5,412 nt of DNA. It comes from Acidobacteriota bacterium (GTDB taxonomy: Bacteria > Acidobacteriota > Terriglobia > Versatilivoradales > Versatilivoraceae). Location: contig JAPPFQ010000007.1 in the NCBI GenBank assembly GCA_028875135.1, forward strand, positions 1-5,412, written 5' to 3'. The notes under the pieces were generated by a model. The model saw only the letters and a program-made list of their open reading frames with translations. It searched no databases and was not told the DNA's origin. Positions 1-5,412 of this stretch are shown piece after piece. Numbering within the stretch: the stretch's first letter is position 1; every line of letters starts with the position of its first letter. The translations under genes were made by a program, and so were the position numbers.

Positions 1-90
1 ACAGAGCACTGCCAGCCCACCCGACAGAATCAAGCCGGCCAGGATTGTCCTCCACGGGACTCTCGAAAGCGAATTTCGCAAACCGTTCAT
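1..90 (-). CDS. N-terminus of an unidentified membrane-targeted or exported protein (cut by window edge)
   Basis: An open frame starts at ATG (88-90) and runs for 30 codons to the left edge without a stop, so only the N-terminus is visible. It begins MNGLRNSLSRVPW. Arg at residues 5, 10 and 14 form a basic n-region, followed by a hydrophobic stretch from about residue 16 to 29 (ILAGLILSGGLAVL). This is the shape of a signal peptide or a single membrane anchor. Cys30 follows Leu, so it does not fit a lipobox, which needs Gly, Ala or Ser before the Cys. The start lies 31 nt after the rluD stop on the same strand. There is no Shine-Dalgarno sequence, but a strong promoter-like pair sits directly upstream. 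The frame remains open upstream as far as the end of rluD, but I see no other good start codon there. Function cannot be assigned from 30 residues. It is real coding sequence with fair confidence. Confidence 0.62.
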   Translation of the reverse strand, partial: MNGLRNSLSRVPWRTILAGLILSGGLAVLC

Positions 91-96
91 AAGAAA

Positions 97-125
97 AGTA
101 TAGAGGGGAGGTCTGCGACCGTCAA
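97..125 (-). promoter_or_regulatory. Candidate sigma70-type promoter for the gene at the left edge
   Basis: On the minus strand TTGACG (120-125; 5 of 6 matches to TTGACA) is followed after exactly 17 bp by TATACT (97-102; 5 of 6 matches to TATAAT). The -35 box contains the rluD stop codon (TGA, 122-124). The -10 box ends 6 nt before the ATG at 88-90, so a start at the usual distance falls on or next to the A of that ATG. This predicts a leaderless or nearly leaderless mRNA, consistent with the lack of a Shine-Dalgarno sequence there. The boxes and spacing are seen directly; promoter activity is inferred. Confidence 0.6.
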
Positions 126-1084
126 CCGTCCCGCAGTTGCTCCAGGAAGCGTTGCAGTTCCTCGGGCAGCGGGGAGGAAAACTCCAGGGGGGTCAGGTGG
201 CGGGGGTGGTGGAATTGCAGGTTGGCGGCGTGCAGGAAGTTCCGTCCCAAGCGGGGCAGGGGACGCCTCGAATCGCCGGCGAGAACCCGGGCGGGGGCTC
301 CATAGAGGGTGTCCCCGACCACTGGGTGCTTTTCCGAGCTGAGGTGGACCCGGATCTGGTGAGTGCGGCCGGTCTTGAGGTTCAGTTCCAGCAGGGTGAG
401 CCTGGGAAATCTCTCCAGCACTCGAAAGGCGGTGTGGGCGGGTCGGGCCTGCCTGGTCCGGGTAGTCATGCGGATGCGTCGGACCCGGTCCCGTCCGATG
501 GCGCTCCGTATCTCGCCGGATTCCCTTTGAACCGCGCCGTGCACCAGGGCGACGTATTTCTTGGATACCTGTCGGGTCTGGAACTGCCGAGCCAGCCGGT
601 TATGGCTGAAGTCGTTCCTGGCAATGACCATCAAGCCCGAGGTCTGCTTGTCGAGACGGTGCACGATGCCGGGCCGCTCTCCGCCACCCGCCTCGGAAAG
701 GGTGCGATACCGGTGGAGCAGGGCGTTGACCAGGGTGCCGGTCCGCACTCCGGCTCCCTGGTGGACGACCATACCGGCGCGTTTGTCGACAACGGCCAGA
801 TCGTCGTCCTCGTAGACGATTTCCAGAGGGATGGGTTCCGCCTCCAATCGGGTGGGACCGGGGGAAACGAGACGGATGCGGATGTCCTCCCCGCCCTTGA
901 TTCGGTAACTGGCCTTGCAGGTGCTCCCTTCGATCCGGACATGGCCGGCTTGAATCAACGCCTGAATCCGGGCCCGGCTCCGGTCGGGAAGATGATCCTG
1001 CAGGAATCGATCCAGGCGGTTTCCGTGGTCGCCGGCCTGGGGGAGAAGCTTCAGCTCCGGGGTGGAATCGGTTGGGCGGCTCAT
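122..1084 (-). CDS. rluD: RluD-like 23S rRNA pseudouridine synthase (RluA family, with S4 domain)
   Basis: A 320-residue enzyme that isomerises uridine to pseudouridine in RNA. An N-terminal S4 RNA-binding domain (about residues 20-80, beginning GNRLDRFLQD) precedes the RluA-type catalytic domain. The signature HRLDKQTSGL is at residues 142-151, with catalytic Asp145. Downstream motifs are KTGRTHQIRVHL (237-248), VVGDTLYG (255-262) and FLHAANLQFHHP (283-294). Length and S4 domain fit RluD, whose known E. coli targets are helix 69 uridines of 23S rRNA. RluC-like specificity cannot be excluded, so the symbol is family-level. I chose ATG (1082-1084) because GGTGAGG lies 8 nt upstream. An in-frame GTG (1142-1144) would add 20 Pro/Arg-rich residues, overlap the lgt end and have no ribosome binding site. 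The gene starts 40 nt after the lgt stop. Its own TGA lies inside the -35 box of the next promoter. Confidence 0.93.
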   Translation of the reverse strand: MSRPTDSTPELKLLPQAGDHGNRLDRFLQDHLPDRSRARIQALIQAGHVRIEGSTCKASYRIKGGEDIRIRLVSPGPTRLEAEPIPLEIVYEDDDLAVVDKRAGMVVHQGAGVRTGTLVNALLHRYRTLSEAGGGERPGIVHRLDKQTSGLMVIARNDFSHNRLARQFQTRQVSKKYVALVHGAVQRESGEIRSAIGRDRVRRIRMTTRTRQARPAHTAFRVLERFPRLTLLELNLKTGRTHQIRVHLSSEKHPVVGDTLYGAPARVLAGDSRRPLPRLGRNFLHAANLQFHHPRHLTPLEFSSPLPEELQRFLEQLRDG

Positions 1085-1092
1085 GCGGTTTG

Positions 1093-1099
1093 CCTCACC
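1093..1099 (-). promoter_or_regulatory. Ribosome binding site of rluD
   Basis: GGTGAGG on the minus strand lies 8 nt before the ATG at 1082-1084. It decides in favour of this start over the upstream in-frame GTG at 1142-1144, which has no comparable purine-rich site. Confidence 0.7.
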
Positions 1100-1124
1100 G
1101 GCTGCAGGCGAACGCGGCAGCGGT

Positions 1125-1922
1125 CTAACTGGCCGAGGCTGCACGATGGCGCTGTCTCAGCACCAGGAATAGCACAGCCGCCGCAGGGAACAGGAGCAGA
1201 CCGATGAACTGGGAGGTGGACAGCACACCGCCGAATACGAAGCCACGGCCGGCGTCTCCCCGGAAAAACTCGATCAGAAAGCGGGACGCCGCATATCCCA
1301 CCAGGTAGAGGATGAACACCTGGCCGTCGAATCGTTTTCGACTCAGACTGAACCACAACAGGCCGAACAGCGCCAGATTGGCGGCGGCCTGGTACAGTTG
1401 GACAGGATGCAGCGAAACGTCCAGGGGAACTCCAACGACTTGGTGGCTGTAGGGATCGCTGAAGACGATTCCCCAGGGCTGGGAGGTGGACTTGCCGTAG
1501 CAGCACCCTGCCGAGAAACATCCGAGTCTGCCAATGGCCTGTCCCAGGGCGATGCCTGGAGCGCAGAGGTCGGCCACCTTCCAAACGGGCAGACCCTTTC
1601 GCCCGCTTATCCAGATTCCGGCGATGGCCGCCAGGATGAACCCCCCATAGTAGACCCCTCCGGAACGCAGCGTAGCCAGCGAGAGGATTTCGTCCGGATG
1701 GGCGGCGTAGTAACGAAACTCGGTAACCAGGAAGAGGAGCTTGGCTCCAAGCAGCGCGGAGACGGCGATATAGACCCCGAGGTCGTAGACGGCCGCCTTG
1801 TCGATGCCTTCCCGTCCGGCGGCCCGGGCAGTGAACCAGAGCGCGCTCAGAAAGGCCAGCGCCAGCAGGAATCCATAGGTGTGGAGCGGAAAGGTGCCGA
1901 AGTCCAGCAGAATGGGAAACAA
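1125..1922 (-). CDS. lgt: Prolipoprotein diacylglyceryl transferase
   Basis: A 265-residue polytopic inner-membrane enzyme. It moves a diacylglyceryl group from phosphatidylglycerol to the lipobox Cys of prolipoproteins, the first step of lipoprotein maturation. About seven hydrophobic segments are visible (near residues 15-33, 45-68, 88-106, 118-135, 177-193, 202-219 and 237-255). Family motifs are LHTYGFL (13-19), GGVYYGG (88-94), the Lgt signature GQAIGRLGCFSAGCCYG (127-143, with the essential-type Arg132), LHPVQLYQ (171-178) and FLIEFFRGD (215-223, with Arg221). The GCFxAGCCYG form differs from the proteobacterial GNFINxExxG form. At Tyr92 the E. coli enzyme has a functionally important His in GGMSFHGG. 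The start codon is TTG (1920-1922), supported by GAGAGG 7 nt upstream; there is no nearby in-frame ATG. It starts 22 nt after lspA, whose product acts on Lgt-modified substrates. The stop is TAG (1125-1127). Confidence 0.95.
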   Translation of the reverse strand: MFPILLDFGTFPLHTYGFLLALAFLSALWFTARAAGREGIDKAAVYDLGVYIAVSALLGAKLLFLVTEFRYYAAHPDEILSLATLRSGGVYYGGFILAAIAGIWISGRKGLPVWKVADLCAPGIALGQAIGRLGCFSAGCCYGKSTSQPWGIVFSDPYSHQVVGVPLDVSLHPVQLYQAAANLALFGLLWFSLSRKRFDGQVFILYLVGYAASRFLIEFFRGDAGRGFVFGGVLSTSQFIGLLLFPAAAVLFLVLRQRHRAASAS

Positions 1923-1929
1923 TGGAGGG

Positions 1930-1935
1930 CCTCTC
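1930..1935 (-). promoter_or_regulatory. Ribosome binding site deciding the TTG start of lgt
   Basis: GAGAGG on the minus strand lies 7 nt before TTG (1920-1922), in the 22-nt gap after lspA. The spacing supports the TTG as the true start, since the frame offers no ATG or GTG here. Confidence 0.65.
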
Positions 1936-1944
1936 AGGATCCCG

Positions 1945-2436
1945 TCAACGGGCCACTGCCTCCGGGTCGGATTCCTGGGTCAGAATCTCGATCAGGAACA
2001 GGCCGATCCCGACGGTGATGGCCGAATCGGCCAGGTTGAAGGTCGGCCAATGGTAGCTCCCGTAGAACACGTCGATAAAGTCGGTCACGTAGCCGTAGGC
2101 GAGACGGTCATGGAGGTTGCCGGCGGCGCCCCCGAGAATCAGCATCAGCCCCCACTGCAACCGGCCGCGGCTGACCGGGTTGCGCAGGGCGAATCCCAGG
2201 ATGAGCAGAAAGGCCAGAGTGGAGACGATCGCCAGCCCAACGGGGACCCAGGGCGAAGCCGAGCCGCTGAGGATGCCGAAGGCCATGCCCGTGTTTCGGG
2301 TATGGGTGAGTTCGAGAAACCCGGGGATGACGGTCTTGAACTCGTAGAGCCCAAGATCCTCTTCAATCAACTGCTTGGTCAGGCGGTCGCTCAGAAACAC
2401 GCCAAGGGCAATCAGAAAGTAGAGAAGCCGTTTCAT
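1945..2436 (-). CDS. lspA: Lipoprotein signal peptidase (signal peptidase II)
   Basis: A 163-residue inner-membrane aspartyl protease that cleaves the signal peptide from diacylglyceryl-modified prolipoproteins. Four hydrophobic segments are visible (near residues 2-16, 62-82, 94-107 and 136-153). Conserved motifs in order are SDRLTK (16-21), the NTGMAFG motif (48-54), GGAAGNLHDR (102-111, catalytic Asp110) and FNLADS (133-138, catalytic Asp137). Both catalytic Asp residues of the family are present and the length is typical. I chose ATG (2434-2436) because MKRLLYFLIALG starts the first membrane segment as usual in LspA. In-frame starts further upstream would add a charged extension that overlaps the ileS end. 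No good Shine-Dalgarno sequence precedes the ATG; only GGTG is found, 10 nt away. The gene lies 61 nt after ileS and 22 nt before lgt. Translation may depend on readthrough coupling from ileS, which is inference. Confidence 0.96.
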   Translation of the reverse strand: MKRLLYFLIALGVFLSDRLTKQLIEEDLGLYEFKTVIPGFLELTHTRNTGMAFGILSGSASPWVPVGLAIVSTLAFLLILGFALRNPVSRGRLQWGLMLILGGAAGNLHDRLAYGYVTDFIDVFYGSYHWPTFNLADSAITVGIGLFLIEILTQESDPEAVAR

Positions 2437-2470
2437 GGGGCGGGGACACCGTTTGAGCTGTGAGACGGGT

Positions 2471-2500
2471 TGACCCGATTGGGCAGCCGGCAATCGGTCA
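2471..2500 (-). other. Stem-loop at the ileS stop codon, in the ileS-lspA gap
   Basis: On the minus strand CCGATTG (2491-2497) and CAATCGG (2475-2481) form a perfect 7-bp stem around a 9-nt loop. A one-base bulge (2474) then lets the ileS stop TGA (2498-2500) pair with TCA (2471-2473), for about 10 bp in all. No T-run follows, so it does not look like a standard intrinsic terminator. A processing site, transcript-stability element or partial attenuator between ileS and lspA is possible. The pairing is seen; any function is inferred. Confidence 0.45.
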
Positions 2501-5341
2501 GGATTTTGCCGTGCCCGCATCGAGCTGCTCGGGCGTGACACCGATTTCCTCGAGGGTGGAGGTGCACCTGGGGCAGATTCCCGGGAAATCGGGATTGCTT
2601 CCGACCCCGGTGGAGTAGATCCAGCAGCGCTCGCATTTTTCCCCCTCGGCCCGGCTCACCGAGGCCCGGAGTCCTTCCGCTTCCCCGAAAAAGGGTGTCT
2701 CTCCGGATGGGGCGCCCAACTCCACCTGCGACACGATGAGCAGCGCCGGCAGCATCGCTTCGTAACGCTTCAGGATCGGAGCGCAGCCGTCTTCGCCTGC
2801 CAGGGTGACCTTGGCTTCCAGGGAATTCCCGATGAACTTGGCCTGGCGAGCCTCCTCCAGGACCTTCAGCACGGTGGAGCGAACCCGGATGAGCAGATCC
2901 CAATTGTCCAGCCGCTCCAGCGATTGGGAGGACAGGCCTTCAACCAGGCTTTCGGCCGGCACAAAGCGCGCCATGTGCACGCTTGCCGGTCTGTCGGCCT
3001 TGGACGAGAGGTGCTCCCAGATCTCCTCGCAGGTAAAGCTGTAGATGGGAGCCAGCGCCCGGGTCAACGCTTCCAGGATGAGGTAGAGCACGGTCTGCGC
3101 CGATCGCCGCGGATGCGCATCGGGCGCGGCCGTATAGAGTCGATCCTTGAGGACGTCGAAGTAGAAGGAGCTGAGGTCGACCGTCAGGAAATCGTAGACC
3201 CGATGGTAAATCCGATGGAACTCGTAAGCTTCGTACCAACCGTAAACCTTCTCCAGAAGCCGGCTGGTCCGCACCAGGGCCCACTGGTCCAGCTCCTCCA
3301 GGTCGGGGGTCGCCACGGAGTGCTCCGCGGGAGAGAAATCCGAGAGGTTGCCGAGCATGAAACGCGCCGTGTTGCGGAACTTGCGGTATCCGTCGGAAAG
3401 GCGGCGAATCAGATCGGGAGAGATGCGAATGTCCTCCCTGCAGTCGCTGGCCGCCACCCAGAGCCGCAGGATCTCGGCGCCGTCCCTCCTGACGATTTTT
3501 TGCGGCTTGATCACATTGCCCCGGGACTTGGACATGGCGTGTCCCTCGGCATCCAGCGTCCAACCGTGGGTGAGGACCTGCCGGTAGGGAGCTCCCTGGC
3601 GGGTAGCCACACCGATCAGCAGGGAACTGTGAAACCAGCCCCGGTACTGGTCGCTTCCTTCCAGGTACATGTCGGCCGGCCAGGGCACATCGGGACGGTT
3701 GCCCAGCACTGCCGCCTGGCTGGCCCCGGAGTCGAACCAGACGTCCAGAATGTCGGATTCCTTGCTAAAACGGTCTCCCCCGCACCCCGGGCAACGGGTG
3801 CCCTGGGGCAGGAGATCACCTACGGGACGGCTGAACCAGGCATCCGCCCCCTCCTCCTCGAAGATGGCGACCACGCGGTCAATGGCTTCAGGCTCCAGCA
3901 ACGGCTCCTGGCAGCCGTCGCAATAGAAAGCGGTAATGGGAACCCCCCAGACCCGTTGCCGCGAGACGCACCAGTCGGGGCGGTTGGCGATCATGCCGGA
4001 GATGCGCTCCCGCCCCCATTCCGGGATCCAGCGGACGCCCTGGATGGCCTCCAGGGATTGGCCCCTGAGGTCGCGGTGTTCCATGGAGATGAACCACTGG
4101 GGCGTGGCGCGGAAGATGACCGGCTTGTGGCAGCGCCAGCAGTGCGGGTAGGAGTGAGAAATGGTCTCGGCCGCCAGCAGGGCTTCGCGGTCGCGGAGCA
4201 GTTGCAGGACCGTTCCGTTGGCATCGAAGACCCGCATGCCCTCGACGTGGGGAGTGCCGGCCACGAACCTTCCTCCGCCGTCTACCGGGCAGTAGATATC
4301 CAGACCGTGGGCTTTTCCCAGGGCATAGTCTTCATGGCCGTGTCCGGGGGCCGTATGCACGCATCCGGTGCCCTGTTCCAGGGTGACGTGCTCGCCCAGC
4401 AGACCCGGCGAGAGGCGGTCCAGGAAGGGATGCCGGGTCTGGAGGGCAGACAGCTTTCTGCCCTCCATGGTGGCCAGGGTCCTTCCGGGCTTGAATCCGC
4501 AACCCGCGGCCGTGGCTGCAACCAGTTCGGAGGCGATCAGGTAGACCTCCTCTCCGACCTCTACCGCCGCATACTCCAGGTTGGCGTTGAAGGCGATAGC
4601 CAGGTTGGCCGGCAGCGTCCAGGGGGTGGTCGTCCAGATCAGCACCGACACCTTCCGGCCTCTCAGAGCCGGATCCAGCAGGGAGGGATCCGACGTCAAG
4701 GGAAACTTGACGTAGATGGAGGGGCTGGTGTGGTCCTCGTATTCCACTTCGGCTTCCGCCAGAGCCGTCCGGCAGGAGCAGCACCAGTGGACGGGTTTCA
4801 GCCCCTTGTAGACGTATCCCTCTCTCACGAATTGGCCGAAGGTGCGCGCGATGGCAGCCTCGTAGCGGTGGCTCATGGTGAGATAGGGTGCACTCCAATC
4901 CCCCAGGATGCCCAGTCGAATGAACTCCCGTTTCTGCAGCTCCACGAACTTGCCGGCGTACGCCCGGCATTCCCGGCGAATCTGGACTCGGGTCATGCCG
5001 GCCTTTTTCCTGCCGAGCACCTGGTCGACCTTGATCTCGATCGGCAGTCCGTGGCAGTCCCATCCGGGAATGTAGGGCGCGTTGAAGCCCGCCATGGTTC
5101 TCGACTTGACGATGAAGTCCTTGAGAATCTTGTTCTCGGCGTGCCCGATATGGATGTTGCCATTGGCGTAGGGAGGCCCGTCGTGCAGCAGGAACACCGG
5201 GCTCCCGGCTCTGAGGTCACGAATCTTCCGGTACAGTTGCAGTTGGTCCCACCGTTGCAGTATGCGGGGCTCCAGGTTGGGAAGACTGGCCTTCATCGGA
5301 AAGCCGGTTCGGGGCAGATTGATGGTGTCCTTCAGTTTCAT
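2498..5341 (-). CDS. ileS: Isoleucine--tRNA ligase
   Basis: A 947-residue cytoplasmic class I synthetase that charges tRNA-Ile with isoleucine using ATP. The catalytic fold has GPPYANG (55-61) and the HIGH motif (64-67). The CP1 editing domain (about 195-400) keeps the residues used to hydrolyse Val-tRNA-Ile: the Thr cluster 237-239, Asn246, His329 and Asp338 (within VHTAPGHGHEDY). The second catalytic half has RPDWCVSRQRVWGVPI (454-469), DVWFDSG (533-539), EGSDQYRGWF (561-570) and the KMSKS loop, here AMSKS (602-606) with Ala for the first Lys. An anticodon-binding helical domain spans about 685-840. A C-terminal zinc finger has CxxC pairs 903/906 and 923/926. Further CxxC pairs lie at 187/190, 401/404, 474/477 and 517/520. 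ATG (5339-5341) is the only start after an in-frame TAA upstream, and DTINLPRTGFPMK matches the usual IleS N-terminus. The Shine-Dalgarno signal is poor: AGGAG lies 22 nt upstream, which is too far. It is the first gene of the cluster. Confidence 0.98.
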   Translation of the reverse strand: MKLKDTINLPRTGFPMKASLPNLEPRILQRWDQLQLYRKIRDLRAGSPVFLLHDGPPYANGNIHIGHAENKILKDFIVKSRTMAGFNAPYIPGWDCHGLPIEIKVDQVLGRKKAGMTRVQIRRECRAYAGKFVELQKREFIRLGILGDWSAPYLTMSHRYEAAIARTFGQFVREGYVYKGLKPVHWCCSCRTALAEAEVEYEDHTSPSIYVKFPLTSDPSLLDPALRGRKVSVLIWTTTPWTLPANLAIAFNANLEYAAVEVGEEVYLIASELVAATAAGCGFKPGRTLATMEGRKLSALQTRHPFLDRLSPGLLGEHVTLEQGTGCVHTAPGHGHEDYALGKAHGLDIYCPVDGGGRFVAGTPHVEGMRVFDANGTVLQLLRDREALLAAETISHSYPHCWRCHKPVIFRATPQWFISMEHRDLRGQSLEAIQGVRWIPEWGRERISGMIANRPDWCVSRQRVWGVPITAFYCDGCQEPLLEPEAIDRVVAIFEEEGADAWFSRPVGDLLPQGTRCPGCGGDRFSKESDILDVWFDSGASQAAVLGNRPDVPWPADMYLEGSDQYRGWFHSSLLIGVATRQGAPYRQVLTHGWTLDAEGHAMSKSRGNVIKPQKIVRRDGAEILRLWVAASDCREDIRISPDLIRRLSDGYRKFRNTARFMLGNLSDFSPAEHSVATPDLEELDQWALVRTSRLLEKVYGWYEAYEFHRIYHRVYDFLTVDLSSFYFDVLKDRLYTAAPDAHPRRSAQTVLYLILEALTRALAPIYSFTCEEIWEHLSSKADRPASVHMARFVPAESLVEGLSSQSLERLDNWDLLIRVRSTVLKVLEEARQAKFIGNSLEAKVTLAGEDGCAPILKRYEAMLPALLIVSQVELGAPSGETPFFGEAEGLRASVSRAEGEKCERCWIYSTGVGSNPDFPGICPRCTSTLEEIGVTPEQLDAGTAKS

Positions 5342-5403
5342 GGTGATGAATCCGGAGGGGGAACTCCTGCGGCGGGGATCGGCAAGGCCAACAAAAACGC
5401 GGA

Positions 5404-5409
5404 ATTATA
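5404..5409 (-). promoter_or_regulatory. Candidate -10 box upstream of ileS
   Basis: A perfect TATAAT lies on the minus strand 62 nt before the ileS ATG. The matching -35 would lie about 17 bp further upstream, beyond the right edge, so it cannot be checked. Transcription would begin near 5395-5399, giving a leader of about 55-58 nt. That is too short for a T-box riboswitch, which is one known control of ileS in other bacteria. With half the promoter missing the call is tentative. Confidence 0.42.
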
Positions 5410-5412
5410 GAC

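Noticed and set aside
91..121. A rho-independent terminator after rluD
   Set aside because: GGTC-GCA-GACC gives only a 4-bp stem with a 3-nt loop, and the T-rich stretch begins well after it. The T-rich bases are better explained by the TATACT box.
1085..1144. A longer rluD starting at GTG (1142-1144)
   Set aside because: The 20 extra residues are Pro/Arg-rich and not part of the S4 domain. The start has no ribosome binding site and overlaps the lgt stop, whereas ATG at 1084 has GGTGAGG at 8 nt.
137..1207. A 356-codon open frame on the plus strand, opposite rluD and the lgt end
   Set aside because: It is antisense to two well-supported genes and has no recognisable motif or ribosome binding site, so it is best explained by codon bias.
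2441..2500. An intrinsic terminator between ileS and lspA
   Set aside because: The stem-loop is followed by C-rich sequence with no T-run, so the standard terminator form is missing.
2437..2541. An N-terminal extension of lspA to in-frame starts inside ileS
   Set aside because: It would add up to 35 polar residues ahead of the first membrane segment, unlike LspA family proteins, and overlap ileS by over 40 nt. Not fully excluded, because the ATG at 2436 lacks a strong ribosome binding site.
2924..5410. An 828-codon open frame on the plus strand, opposite ileS
   Set aside because: It lies almost wholly antisense to ileS, which has every family motif. Its translation is rich in Gly, Val, Asp, Gln and Pro with no recognisable domain. 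Long antisense frames are expected opposite GC-rich genes.
1..5412. A hidden mobile element, CRISPR array, toxin-antitoxin pair or novel defence system
   Set aside because: More than 95 percent of the window is occupied by recognised housekeeping genes. I saw no direct repeats, transposase motifs, att-like duplications or tRNA genes in what remains.

Overview
This window is a compact housekeeping cluster with every gene on the minus strand. In transcription order (right to left) it holds ileS (isoleucyl-tRNA synthetase), lspA (signal peptidase II), lgt (prolipoprotein diacylglyceryl transferase) and rluD-like (23S rRNA pseudouridine synthase). At the left edge is the first 30 codons of a fifth gene that encodes a membrane-targeted or exported protein. 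Gaps between successive genes are 61, 22, 40 and 31 nt, and no gene-sized stretch lacks coding sequence. The spacing suggests one transcription unit, with a second promoter near its downstream end.

Layout from right to left: 5342-5412 is the ileS leader, with a perfect TATAAT at 5404-5409 whose -35 partner would lie outside the window. ileS is 2498-5341. The ileS-lspA gap carries a stem-loop that includes the ileS stop codon. lspA is 1945-2436. lgt is 1125-1922 and starts at TTG. rluD is 122-1084. A near-consensus promoter (TTGACG-N17-TATACT) lies at 97-125, and the partial CDS runs from 90 to the left edge.

Functionally, lgt and lspA are consecutive steps in bacterial lipoprotein maturation: lipidation of the lipobox cysteine, then signal-peptide cleavage. 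ileS and rluD serve translation. Linkage of ileS to lspA is widespread in bacteria. Here lgt and an S4-domain pseudouridine synthase are added.

The DNA is GC-rich (about 60 percent by eye). The Lgt carries the GRLGCFSAGCCYG form of its signature, and IleS has paired CxxC motifs plus a C-terminal zinc finger. Together with the gene order these suggest an Acidobacteriota-like or deltaproteobacteria-like Gram-negative bacterium. That is an inference without a database search, and the phylum is uncertain.

I see no mobile element, CRISPR array, RNA gene or defence system, and no evidence of a new multi-gene system. The most interesting item is regulatory: the promoter at 97-125 overlaps the rluD stop codon and predicts a transcript starting at or very near the ATG of the next gene, so a leaderless mRNA.
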